DNA of 64,000 bases, from positions 136,290 to 200,289 of the forward strand of contig CAZHVS010000006.1 in the NCBI GenBank assembly GCA_964536015.1, written 5' to 3'. This stretch comes from CAZHVS01 sp964536015. Lineage in GTDB: Bacteria; Bacteroidota; Ignavibacteria; Ignavibacteriales; Ignavibacteriaceae. Made by a program: the position numbers and the translations under genes. Shown here one piece after another: positions 38,364-46,877 of the stretch (positions are counted from its first letter, which is position 1; each line of letters starts with the position of its first letter). The notes below the pieces were generated by a model. The model was not told where the DNA came from. It saw only the letters and a list, made by a program, of their open reading frames with translations, and made no database searches.

Positions 38364-38390
38364 CCCGGTTTTTACAACCGGGTTTTTTTT
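38364..38390 (+). terminator. Rho-independent terminator
   Basis: CCCGGTT (38364-38370) pairs with AACCGGG (38376-38382), loop TTTAC, followed by eight T (38383-38390). It ends the gdhA/membrane-protein transcript. Confidence 0.93.
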
Positions 38391-38774
38391 GCTCATTAAT
38401 ATTCCTTTAGATTACCAGTGCCCCAGATTAAATTTGAAACTTCTCCACCTTAATACCCTTCAACATTGTCCTGAGGGTTTTTGCCCTCCATTTCCAAAAT
38501 TGGAAATATGGTTTTTTGTTCGAAAAACGGCATTGTAAAAACTTACAATAGGGGTTTCCGCGTAGAAAGTGGCATTGTNNNNNNNNNNNNNNNNNNNNNN
38601 NNNNNNNNNNNNNNNNNNNNNNNNNNNNNNNNNNNNNNNNNNNNNNNNNNNNNNNNNNNNNNNNNNNNNNNNNNNNNNCGTAGAAAGTGGCATTGTAAAA
38701 ATTTACAATAGGGGTATAATAGATTTCAGATTAGTTCCTAAAAATCAACAAAAAGGAATAAAAAACTCATTCAA
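38391..38774. other. Non-coding region with hairpins, tandem repeat and assembly gap
   Basis: Between convergent genes. After the terminator come two nested hairpins (GAGGG 38473-38477 with CCCTC 38484-38488; ATTTCCAA 38490-38497 with TTGGAAAT 38500-38507), then copies of a 42-bp repeat, a 100-base run of N (38579-38678, the usual unknown-size scaffold gap) and a further repeat copy. Frames through the N-run are artefacts. No gene seen. Confidence 0.85.
38529..38714. repeat. 42-bp tandem repeat with internal hairpin, broken by gap
   Basis: The unit GGCATTGTAAAAACTTACAA plus TAGGGGTTTCCGCGTAGAAAGT starts at 38529 and again at 38571, where the N-run cuts it. After the gap CGTAGAAAGTGGCATTGTAA resumes at 38679, followed by AAATTTACAATAGGGG. 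Each unit contains ATTGTAA-AAAC-TTACAAT, a perfect 7-bp stem. The true copy number is hidden by the gap. No variable spacers are visible, so it is not a CRISPR. Confidence 0.75.
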
Positions 38775-39554
38775 TCAAAATTTTTTAAGAAATCGGGCAA
38801 TAGTTTTATTCACAAAATCTGGTTTTTCTACCGGCGTCATATGTCCTGCACTGGGCACAATGCAGAATTCGGAATTGGGAATTTTCTCCTGCATCTTCTT
38901 CATTTCTTCAACCGGCGAAAGGACATCTTTTTCTCCGCATAGTACCAGCGCCGGTACTTTTATTTGGCTTAAAAATTCTGTGGTGCTTGTTCTTCCCTGC
39001 ATTGCAAGCAGACAGCCTTTAACTCCAAGCGGATTTAATTTCTTTGATGATTCAAGGTAAGATTGGTATTCATTTGTTTTTTTAAACTCATCTGAAAAAC
39101 AGTTTGGTAAAAATCCATCAATAAATTTATCAAGTCCTTCTTCGTTAATCTGTTTAATGCCCGCCGCTCTTTTAAGTTTTGCCTGATTTGTATCAGCATC
39201 GGCACGGGTATCAAAAAAAATTAAACCTCTGAAAAGTCCGGGATTTTTTTCAACTGCCCTGAATGAAAGATAACCGCCCATCGAAAGCCCCGCAAGAACA
39301 GGTCTGTTCAATTTAAGTTCTTTAATAATTTCAAACAGGTCATCAACAAACATTTCCATAGTATATTGCCCGTCCCTTATATCCGATTTGCCAAGACCTC
39401 TTATATCGTAGGTTACACAATAGAAATCTTCTTTTAAAAATTCTGTCTGATAATTCCACATACTGTTATTAAAAGTAAAACCATGCACAAAAACAACAGG
39501 AATATTATTTTCATTTCCGTATGTGAACACGGGCAAACCATTTACAGTTTTCAT
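38775..39554 (-). CDS. Alpha/beta hydrolase
   Basis: A 259-residue alpha/beta-hydrolase fold enzyme. The oxyanion strand is VFVHGFTFN, the nucleophile elbow is AGLSMGGYLS (Ser in GLSMGG), the acid is in LCGEKDVLSPV, and the catalytic His is in SAGHMTPVEKP. The build resembles 3-oxoadipate enol-lactonase and related hydrolases, but the substrate cannot be assigned and no pathway neighbours help. It ends about 60 bases from the repeat region. Divergent from the RsbW-STAS gene. Confidence 0.88.
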   Translation of the reverse strand: MKTVNGLPVFTYGNENNIPVVFVHGFTFNNSMWNYQTEFLKEDFYCVTYDIRGLGKSDIRDGQYTMEMFVDDLFEIIKELKLNRPVLAGLSMGGYLSFRAVEKNPGLFRGLIFFDTRADADTNQAKLKRAAGIKQINEEGLDKFIDGFLPNCFSDEFKKTNEYQSYLESSKKLNPLGVKGCLLAMQGRTSTTEFLSQIKVPALVLCGEKDVLSPVEEMKKMQEKIPNSEFCIVPSAGHMTPVEKPDFVNKTIARFLKKF

Positions 39555-39684
39555 ATTTTCTCCAAAAAAATCCTTTTAAGACGACAATTTTTCTTATAAT
39601 TTTACATACAAATTTAATTAAAGCATCAGGTTGAAACCAGATAAAATAAAATTATTTCAAAAGAATGCAGAAATAGCCTGAAAA

Positions 39685-40494
39685 ATGAATAAGAATCTAA
39701 CAGCTCCAGGTGAAGTTTTGCAATATGATTCAAGGTCTTTTGAAATTAAAAACAACATTACTGAATTAAGTTACATTAAAAATGAATTTGATTCTCTTTA
39801 CAATTTCTGGCAATGTAATGAAGAAACAAAACTTGATATTGACCTTGCCGTTGAAGAGATTCTTACAAACATAATTCATTATGCTTTTAAAGATAATGAT
39901 GAACACAAAATACAGGTTAAACTGGAAAAACAAGATGATTTAATTAAAGGAGAAATAATTGATGACGGAATTTATTTCGATCCGTTGAAAGCATTACCGC
40001 CAAACATTGCACAATCTAACTTAAATGCAGTGCGAGTTGGCGGAATGGGAATTTTACTAAGCAGAATTGTTTTAACTTCATTAGAATACAAACGAGTTGA
40101 AAACAGAAATGTTATCACATTTACAAAAATTATTAATACATCAAAAGGAACGCAAATGATAATTAATGAATTGCAGCACGAAGACCTAAAAATCCTTAGC
40201 ATTGAAGGAAGACTTGATATTACAAGCGTTGAACAGCTTGAAGCTAAATTCAATGAATTGATTGATAAAGGAGTTACAAAAATATTACTCGATTGCACAC
40301 AGCTTACTTTTATCAGCAGTGCGGGTTTACGCATTCTTATAGTTGCACAGAAAAAACTTGAACCGCACAAAGGAGAAGTAGTAATATTTGGATTTAATGA
40401 TTACACAAAAAAGATTTTTGAAATTACCGGTTACTTCAATCTTTTTTCAATCTTCGAAACTAAAGAAGAAGCATTAAAACATTTTAACAGGTAA
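39685..40494 (+). CDS. Fused RsbW-like kinase and STAS anti-anti-sigma protein
   Basis: A 269-residue protein joining two normally separate, antagonistic partner-switching proteins. Residues about 15-145 form a GHKL/HATPase domain of the anti-sigma kinase type: N-box DLAVEEILTNIIHYAF, G1 box IIDDGIYFDP, G2 box GGMGILLSRI. Residues about 158-268 form a STAS domain with EGRLDITS and TFISSAGLRILI, whose serine pair is the usual phospho-site. An in-frame ATG at 40156 sits exactly at the domain border with AAAAGGA six bases upstream, so a free STAS protein may also be made. No sigma factor or phosphatase lies nearby. Partners are unknown. Confidence 0.88.
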   Translation: MNKNLTAPGEVLQYDSRSFEIKNNITELSYIKNEFDSLYNFWQCNEETKLDIDLAVEEILTNIIHYAFKDNDEHKIQVKLEKQDDLIKGEIIDDGIYFDPLKALPPNIAQSNLNAVRVGGMGILLSRIVLTSLEYKRVENRNVITFTKIINTSKGTQMIINELQHEDLKILSIEGRLDITSVEQLEAKFNELIDKGVTKILLDCTQLTFISSAGLRILIVAQKKLEPHKGEVVIFGFNDYTKKIFEITGYFNLFSIFETKEEALKHFNR

Positions 40495-40571
40495 AATAAT
40501 TCTGTCAATATATTATCACAGTAATTAATGCTGCACTAAAGCAGTGTCGATAATATTTATTAACCAATTTT

Positions 40572-42413
40572 ATGATTATGAAAAAATCTATGTTTAAAAA
40601 AATAGAAAAAATCTTTGTGTTACTTATTGCCATAGTTCTCTTCTCCTGCAGCTCCAAAGGAACAGGCGGAAGCAGCTTTGATGATAAATATAAATTTGAT
40701 GAAGATGAATTTTATAATTCATTCAGACAATTAATAACTTCAAATGATTCAGCAATAACAAAACTCTCCGCTTATCCGCAATATTTTGATACGTTAAAGG
40801 TGTTCTACTCATTAAGAGAAAACAAACCGTTCTGGTTTATCAATCTTGAAAATAAAAATGTTGTTGATTCAATAATCTCTTTGCTCGCAAATGCATATGA
40901 ACACGGAATCGACCCGTACACGTATGATGTTGAACTACTGAAAAATAATTTTTCATCTTTCTTAAATGCATCACCGGAAGACAAATCCAGATACAGCTAT
41001 CTTGCAAACACAGAATTGCTTCTTTCAAATGCAGTACTGCGCTATGCTTATCATCTCCGCTTTGGGGTAATTAATCCAAAAGAAATATTTGATGAAAAAT
41101 ACGCACTTCCAACCATTGATGCTTCAGATAAAGAAATCTTTACTCCTTTTATGAAGGAAGATATACTCGCTTACCTGAACTCAATTCAACCAAAACAAAA
41201 AAGATATTTGAAACTGCAGCAAGAATTAAAAACATTTACAGAGTTAAGCAAACAACAATGGGAAAAAATTCCTTCTGTAACCGGAAAAATAAAATTGAAA
41301 GATAAATCGCACCTGTTAAACTCAGTTGCCGAAAGACTTATTACACTCGGTTACCTTAAAGAAGAGCAAATAACCAAACCGATAGAATATTATGATTCAA
41401 CATTATTCAATGCTGTTTCTGTTTTTCAAAGATCAACCGGATTAATTGATGACGGAGTTATTGGAAAAGAAACAATTGATAAATTAAATATTCCGCCTGC
41501 AGAAAGACTTGAAGCGATAAAAATAAATCTTGAACGCTTCAGGTGGACACATTATGAAGATACATCAAAGTATATTCTTGTAAACATTCCCGATTTTCAT
41601 GTTTACGCCATAGAAGAAAACAAACCCGCTTTCAAAATACGTATTTGCACGGGGAAAAAACGTTCTATAAGCATTGAAGAACAGATAAAATTGCTTAAGA
41701 AAAAAGGAACGCTAAAGGATTTACAAAACGATTGGGAAACTCCTCAGCTTTATGGAAAAATTTCTCACTTAATATTGAATCCAACATGGACAGTTCCGAC
41801 AAGTATTATACGTGAAGAAATTTACAGCGAAGCAATGAAAGACTCTAATTATCTCCGTAAGAAAAATTTCAAAGTCTTCAAAGGCGGCAAACAGGTAGAT
41901 GTAAATGAAGTAAACCTAAGACAGTATTCACGTAATCAGGTTCCTTATACTTTTGTACAAAACTCGGGACCCGGAAATGCACTTGGAAGAATTAAGTTTA
42001 TGTTCACAAATGATTTTGGTGTTTATCTTCACGATACTCCAACTCGTCCACCATTTTCTCAACCAAATCGTGCTGTTAGTCACGGTTGTATGCGTGTAGA
42101 AAAGCCTTTTGTACTTGCTGAATACATAATGGCAAATAATTGCAAATGGACTCCGGACTTTATTCGCCTTGAAACAGGTTATACTGTGAAGGATAAATCT
42201 GTTAATGCTGAATTTCAAAAATTAAGAAATGAACTACGCAAAGGAAATAGTTACGGCAATACAACTGAAGTTAAGCTTGATAAACCCGTTCCTCTCTTTG
42301 TAGATTATTTTACTGCCTGGGTCGATTATGATGGCTTTATGAATTTTAGAGATGATGTTTACAGTAAAGATAAAATCATAAAGAAATATCTTTCGCCATT
42401 TTTATCAAAGTAA
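40572..42413 (+). CDS. L,D-transpeptidase (YcbB-like)
   Basis: A 613-residue envelope enzyme that forms or edits peptidoglycan cross-links by L,D-transpeptidation. The N-terminus is basic, hydrophobic, then a lipobox-like LFSC near residue 27, suggesting lipid anchoring. A large scaffold region and a peptidoglycan-binding segment (ERLITLGYLKEEQ to DDGVIGKETIDKLN) precede the catalytic YkuD domain, which starts near YILVNIPDFHVYAI and holds the motif VSHGCMRVE with nucleophile Cys506. Conserved LILNPTWTVPTSII and YLHDTP also fit. Length is typical of the YcbB class. It begins ATGATTATG, and initiation at the second ATG is also possible. A strong terminator follows. Confidence 0.92.
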   Translation: MIMKKSMFKKIEKIFVLLIAIVLFSCSSKGTGGSSFDDKYKFDEDEFYNSFRQLITSNDSAITKLSAYPQYFDTLKVFYSLRENKPFWFINLENKNVVDSIISLLANAYEHGIDPYTYDVELLKNNFSSFLNASPEDKSRYSYLANTELLLSNAVLRYAYHLRFGVINPKEIFDEKYALPTIDASDKEIFTPFMKEDILAYLNSIQPKQKRYLKLQQELKTFTELSKQQWEKIPSVTGKIKLKDKSHLLNSVAERLITLGYLKEEQITKPIEYYDSTLFNAVSVFQRSTGLIDDGVIGKETIDKLNIPPAERLEAIKINLERFRWTHYEDTSKYILVNIPDFHVYAIEENKPAFKIRICTGKKRSISIEEQIKLLKKKGTLKDLQNDWETPQLYGKISHLILNPTWTVPTSIIREEIYSEAMKDSNYLRKKNFKVFKGGKQVDVNEVNLRQYSRNQVPYTFVQNSGPGNALGRIKFMFTNDFGVYLHDTPTRPPFSQPNRAVSHGCMRVEKPFVLAEYIMANNCKWTPDFIRLETGYTVKDKSVNAEFQKLRNELRKGNSYGNTTEVKLDKPVPLFVDYFTAWVDYDGFMNFRDDVYSKDKIIKKYLSPFLSK

Positions 42414-42423
42414 AAAAGTTCAT

Positions 42424-42456
42424 AAGGGTGATAGATAATCTATCACCCTTTTTTTT
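42424..42456 (+). terminator. Rho-independent terminator of the L,D-transpeptidase gene
   Basis: AAGGGTGATAGA (42424-42435) and TCTATCACCCTT (42439-42450) form a perfect 12-bp stem with loop TAA, and eight T run to 42456. It lies between convergent genes and could serve the minus strand too, but the T-tract favours plus. Confidence 0.95.
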
Positions 42457-43936
42457 ATTTAAGCACTTCCTCCTTGAGATAATTTCCGTTTGCAATTTCG
42501 AGTAATGTCAGATAACCAAGTTTCGTAATATTTTCGAACAAAGAAAGATTAAGAGTTTCTGGTGTATCGCTTTGTAAATGCAAATGTTGATAACTATTCT
42601 TTGTTACGAAATATAATGCCGGAATTCCTTTATCGTGAAAAGGACCTGCATCGGCTCCGCCGCCATTCCAGGTAGTTTCAACCATTAGTTTTGTATACTG
42701 AGAATCTTTTTCTTTTGCAATGTTCCATAATTTAGGTGAAGATTTTCCATTGCCAATTTGAATACTATCTCCAACACCAACACAATCAAAATTAAACATA
42801 GCAATAATTTTTTCAAGCGGTACAGGAGAGTTATTTACAAAATGCTTTGCTCCTTCAAGTCCAATTTCTTCGCTTGCAAACAGTACAAAAACGATAGAAC
42901 GTCTTGTCTTGATACCGGAATTTATAAATGCTTTGGCAATTTCAATAACTGCTGCTGAACCCGAAGCATTATCATTTGCACCTGGGAAATAAATTTCTCC
43001 CGCCTGACTTCCAACGTGATCAAGGTGAGCACCAACAACTATGTATTCATCTTTAAGATTGTCATCATAGCCGGGTAATAATCCTACAACATTCATTGTC
43101 TGTTTTTCCTTTGAGTATTTCGCATGAACTTCTATGTATGCTTTACTTTTTAACTCAACAGAAAACGGTTGTTTTGTCGAATCAATTATACTTTGTAGTT
43201 GCGAAAGAGTAAAACCTGTTCCATCTAAAAATTTATTAGCAGCATCAATGCTTATATGCATCATTGGAATATTTTCCAGTTGTTCGGTTTTTCCTTCAAG
43301 AATGCTTCCAATAGGTTTTTGCGGATTAACTTCATTCGGTGTACTTACAATAAGAAGTGCTTTCGCTCCTTTTAATGATCCAATCAGTGCTTTATATCGG
43401 GGATGATTATCACTCCATGAACCTTCTGGAAGAGCCCATGCAGGATTCGTTTTAAAAACAATTACAATTTTATCTTTTACATCAACATTTTTGTAATCAT
43501 CATAGTTATTTTGAGGAAGTGAGACACCATAACCGCAAAATACAACTTGTGAAGTAAGAGTACCGCTGCCAGTAAATCCTCGGCAAACAAAATCATTTCC
43601 AAGTTTAAAGTCTTCGCTTGCTTTATCATTAATTAATTTCAATTTACATGGTTGAAGAATTTCATTGTACTCAACTTTTAAGAATTGATAATACCCATCA
43701 TCAATAATCGGTTTCAGATTTATTTGTTCAAAAATTTTTTTTACATAATCTGCAGCCTGATTATAACCATCACTACCCGCAAGTCTTCCAGCATATTTTT
43801 CTGAAGCAAGTGTACTTACAATTTTAAGAAGGTTTTCTCCTTTAATTAAAGATAAACCGGGAACATCCGGGATTTGAGAAAAAATAAAATTGTTTGGAAT
43901 TAAAAAGATGAACCAGAAAAGAATAATTTTTTTCAT
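42455..43936 (-). CDS. Secreted M28-family zinc peptidase
   Basis: A 493-residue exported aminopeptidase-like metalloprotease. The signal peptide ends near NNFIFSQ. A PA-like insert occupies about residues 115-250 (SQVVFCGYGVSLP, DVKDKIVIVFKTNP). The two-zinc site is complete: GAHLDHVG, the bridging Asp in GANDNASGSA, FASEEIGLEGA with catalytic and ligand Glu, FNFDCVG, and GPFHDKG. Likely periplasmic or extracellular peptide degradation. It stands alone, separated from the Yip1 gene by a terminator. Confidence 0.9.
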   Translation of the reverse strand: MKKIILFWFIFLIPNNFIFSQIPDVPGLSLIKGENLLKIVSTLASEKYAGRLAGSDGYNQAADYVKKIFEQINLKPIIDDGYYQFLKVEYNEILQPCKLKLINDKASEDFKLGNDFVCRGFTGSGTLTSQVVFCGYGVSLPQNNYDDYKNVDVKDKIVIVFKTNPAWALPEGSWSDNHPRYKALIGSLKGAKALLIVSTPNEVNPQKPIGSILEGKTEQLENIPMMHISIDAANKFLDGTGFTLSQLQSIIDSTKQPFSVELKSKAYIEVHAKYSKEKQTMNVVGLLPGYDDNLKDEYIVVGAHLDHVGSQAGEIYFPGANDNASGSAAVIEIAKAFINSGIKTRRSIVFVLFASEEIGLEGAKHFVNNSPVPLEKIIAMFNFDCVGVGDSIQIGNGKSSPKLWNIAKEKDSQYTKLMVETTWNGGGADAGPFHDKGIPALYFVTKNSYQHLHLQSDTPETLNLSLFENITKLGYLTLLEIANGNYLKEEVLK

Positions 43937-43954
43937 ATAAAACTAAGATTAATT

Positions 43955-43987
43955 AAAAAGATAGAAGAACCTTTTAAAAGGTTCTTC
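43955..43987 (-). terminator. Terminator after the Yip1 gene
   Basis: A perfect 24-bp palindrome from 43964 to 43987 (arms GAAGAACCTTTT and AAAAGGTTCTTC). On the minus strand it is followed by TATC then five T. It ends the xdhA-xdhB-Yip1 transcript before the M28 gene. Confidence 0.85.
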
Positions 43988-44002
43988 CCAAACGAGTAAA
44001 CA

Positions 44003-44599
44003 TCAGAAACCAGAAGCGTATGGATTAAATCCTTCAAATACAATTGCATTAACCAATACACCGATTAACACATAAACTACAATTGCAACTATAAGAACAA
44101 TAACATAGTATGCAACCATTTTATCTTTTGGAACGGATTTAACACATTGCAATCCCCAGTACATTAATACCAGAGTATATATGGCTGCAAGAGTTGCAAT
44201 AATTGATAGCGAAGGAAGAATCATTACTATGCCTGCAATCCATGAAGCAGTTTGAGCAAATACAACAACCTTCATTGAGGCAGCAAAATCTTTTGTTGAA
44301 CCGAAATTAGGGGCAAGAAAATCAATAATGAAAGCTGTAATAAAAACACCTGCTATTGAAAATAAATAAGTAAATATTGCATACTTAATTCCAAAGCCAA
44401 CAGGCAAAGCAAAATTACCAAACATAGTTGAAACACCAACCAGCGATAAGCCAATAAATCCCGCAATAGGTGTTATTGCAGCAAGAATGATTGTGTACTT
44501 CAAAAGCATATCCATTACTGATATGTTTTCGTTCTTAATCACTTCCCATTCTGGCTTTGGTGTAATAAGAATGTTCTTTATGCGAGCAACAATATTCAT
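44003..44599 (-). CDS. Yip1-domain membrane protein
   Basis: A 198-residue integral membrane protein of the bacterial Yip1 family. The start RIKNILITPKPEWEVIKNE is the family's typical N-terminal cytoplasmic segment (the PxxxW motif), and five helices follow at about 29-55, 68-92, 107-142 (two) and 160-185. Function in bacteria is not established. It lies 28 bases after xdhB and could be part of that transcript, although a functional link is not evident. Confidence 0.82.
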   Translation of the reverse strand: MNIVARIKNILITPKPEWEVIKNENISVMDMLLKYTIILAAITPIAGFIGLSLVGVSTMFGNFALPVGFGIKYAIFTYLFSIAGVFITAFIIDFLAPNFGSTKDFAASMKVVVFAQTASWIAGIVMILPSLSIIATLAAIYTLVLMYWGLQCVKSVPKDKMVAYYVIVLIVAIVVYVLIGVLVNAIVFEGFNPYASGF

Positions 44600-44627
44600 A
44601 CTTTACTCCTTATAATTGATGAATAAT

Positions 44628-46877
44628 TTATTTATTGTAAATATACGTCAAAACTTTTTCATTAGTCATAGGTGCTGTAATATTAAAATTACTTTTTCCG
44701 CAATAAGATTTTATTGCATTAAGAATTGCAAAGTAAGCACCGATGCCATACATAAATGGAGGTTCACCTATTGCTTTGGAATTAAAGACTGCAAGATTAT
44801 CAAACGGATTTTCTAAAAACTCTACTTGCATTTTCTTTGGTGCAAAATAGATATCCGGCACTTTATACGTCGAAAGAGCGTCGGTTATTAACTTTCCTTT
44901 GCTATCGTGAAGGATTTCTTCAACTGTCATCCAGCCTATACCCTGCATTATCGCACCTTCAGCCTGACTTTTATCAATTGCTTTGTTAATACTTTTACCA
45001 AAATCGTGCACAACCTGCACAGATTCTATTTCGTAAGTGCCTTTAATGCAATCAACTTTAACAACTATTATTGCAGTGCCATATACGTGATATGCGAAAG
45101 GCTTTCCTTTGTTTGTTTCTTTATTAAAGAAGATTGTTGGAGTTGCGTAATGAGCAAGTGAAGATAAATTAACTCTCTTCATATAGGATTTTGAGATTAA
45201 TTCTTTCCAGCTTAAACCAGAAGGTTTATTTTCAACACAAACCATTTCATCTTTTAGATGAATTTTCTTTTCATCTGCATTTAATATTTCTGCCGCAGAT
45301 GTTTTTAGTCTTGAAAGAATCTCTAAACAAGCATTTAATGTAGCTTTACCATTCAGGTCAGCGCCGCTGCTTGCGGCTGTTGCAGATGTATTGGCATTTC
45401 TTGTGGTGTTTGTTGATTCTGATTTCACCTTATCAATATTTATTGAAAATATATCAGCGATTACCTGACGTATTTTCATATTTACACCCTGCCCCATTTC
45501 AATTGCAGCGGTGGATACACCAACGCTGCCATCATTATAAACGTGTACAAGAGAAGTTGCCTGATTTAAGAACGTTGTTGTAAAAGATATTCCAAAGCAT
45601 ATAGGCATTAATGCCATGCCTTTCTTTATAAATTGATTTTCATCATTATATTTTTGAATATCTTTCTTTATTTCTTCAAGTTGAAATTTTATTTCTGCTT
45701 CATTCCAGCTTTTCTCGCTCATACAATGTTCTGCTTTTTGTCCATACGAGAATTCATCTCCTTCTTTAAGCAGATTTTTTTTCTGAATATGTGAAGCATC
45801 CAATCCAAGTTTCTCTGCAGCATTGTATATAGCTGCTTCTATTACAAACATACCTTGTGGACCGCCGAAGCCGCGGAATGCTGTATTGGGCGGAAAGTTT
45901 GTTTTGCACGAATACGCAGTTGCTTTTACATTCGGAATGAAGTATGCATTTGTTGAATGGAACAATGTTCTGTCAAGAATGGCAGGCGAAAGGTCGGCTG
46001 AGGCACCTGCATCTTGATAATATGTTACTTCGTATGCAAGAATTTTTCCTTCTTTGCTTAAACCCATTTTATAATCTGAAGAATATGGATGACGCTTTCC
46101 TGTCATTCTCATATCTTCCTGCCGGGGTAATATTAATTTTATTGGTTTGTTTACTTTAACCGCTGCAAGGGCTGCCATAGCTGCCCACGATGATGCCTGG
46201 TCTTCTTTACCTCCAAAGCCGCCGCCAAGACGCATTACATCCACTTCTACTTTGTGCATAGGAATGCCAAGAACTTTTGCTGCAACCTTTTGAACTGCTG
46301 TTGGCGATTGTGTTGATGATACAATTTTAACATTATTCTCTACTTTATATGCAAAACATCCCTGCGTTTCTAAGTAAAGGTGTTCCTGTCCGCCTGAATC
46401 TGCTTTACCTTCAACAATAATGTCGCAATCTTTCCATGCATCGTTTACATTGCCAAGCGAAAAGACTCGTGGAGGAATAATTAATTGTTTCTTTTCAAAT
46501 GCTTCTCTTGGATTTAATACTGCAGGCAGTTCTTCTATCTCTATTTTTATTTTCTTTGCTGCTTGTCTTGCTGTTAATTGGTCTTTTGCTACTACAATTG
46601 CAATTGGTTGACCTATATAATCAACTTTATGTTTAGCAAGAAGTTCTTCATCTTCAACAATTCCGCCTATTTGGTTTTCGCCCGGAATATCATCTGCAGT
46701 AATTACTGCTGTAACTCCTTCAACTTTTAGTGCATCTTTATAATCAAGTTGTTTAATTATTCCGTGTACCACAGGAGAGGCAAAAACAGAAGCGTGAAGC
46801 AATCCTGCAGGTGTAAGAAGGTCATCAACAAAAAGAGATTCTCCTTTAACGTGTTTAATCAGGTCTGTATTTTTCAT
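44628..46877 (-). CDS. xdhB: Xanthine dehydrogenase, molybdopterin-binding subunit
   Basis: A 749-residue molybdenum hydroxylase subunit that oxidises hypoxanthine/xanthine to urate. Residues matching the xanthine-type active site are all present: Glu225 in GGGFGGKE, Arg303 in ILDRTLFHSTN and the base Glu705 in IGEPPFMYG; aldehyde-oxidising members usually lack the first two. FRGFGGPQG and EMGQGVNMKIRQV are also conserved. Expected complex: (XdhA-XdhB)2. It starts within the stop of xdhA (four-base overlap). No xdhC chaperone gene lies within the window. Confidence 0.9.
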   Translation of the reverse strand: MKNTDLIKHVKGESLFVDDLLTPAGLLHASVFASPVVHGIIKQLDYKDALKVEGVTAVITADDIPGENQIGGIVEDEELLAKHKVDYIGQPIAIVVAKDQLTARQAAKKIKIEIEELPAVLNPREAFEKKQLIIPPRVFSLGNVNDAWKDCDIIVEGKADSGGQEHLYLETQGCFAYKVENNVKIVSSTQSPTAVQKVAAKVLGIPMHKVEVDVMRLGGGFGGKEDQASSWAAMAALAAVKVNKPIKLILPRQEDMRMTGKRHPYSSDYKMGLSKEGKILAYEVTYYQDAGASADLSPAILDRTLFHSTNAYFIPNVKATAYSCKTNFPPNTAFRGFGGPQGMFVIEAAIYNAAEKLGLDASHIQKKNLLKEGDEFSYGQKAEHCMSEKSWNEAEIKFQLEEIKKDIQKYNDENQFIKKGMALMPICFGISFTTTFLNQATSLVHVYNDGSVGVSTAAIEMGQGVNMKIRQVIADIFSINIDKVKSESTNTTRNANTSATAASSGADLNGKATLNACLEILSRLKTSAAEILNADEKKIHLKDEMVCVENKPSGLSWKELISKSYMKRVNLSSLAHYATPTIFFNKETNKGKPFAYHVYGTAIIVVKVDCIKGTYEIESVQVVHDFGKSINKAIDKSQAEGAIMQGIGWMTVEEILHDSKGKLITDALSTYKVPDIYFAPKKMQVEFLENPFDNLAVFNSKAIGEPPFMYGIGAYFAILNAIKSYCGKSNFNITAPMTNEKVLTYIYNK

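Noticed and set aside
38529..38714. 42-bp array as a CRISPR with hidden spacers
   Set aside because: The visible units are contiguous and repeat over their whole length; no cas genes nearby.
38481..39060. Plus- and minus-strand frames running through the N-run
   Set aside because: They exist only because N codons are read as open; the bases are unknown, and part is antisense to the alpha/beta hydrolase.
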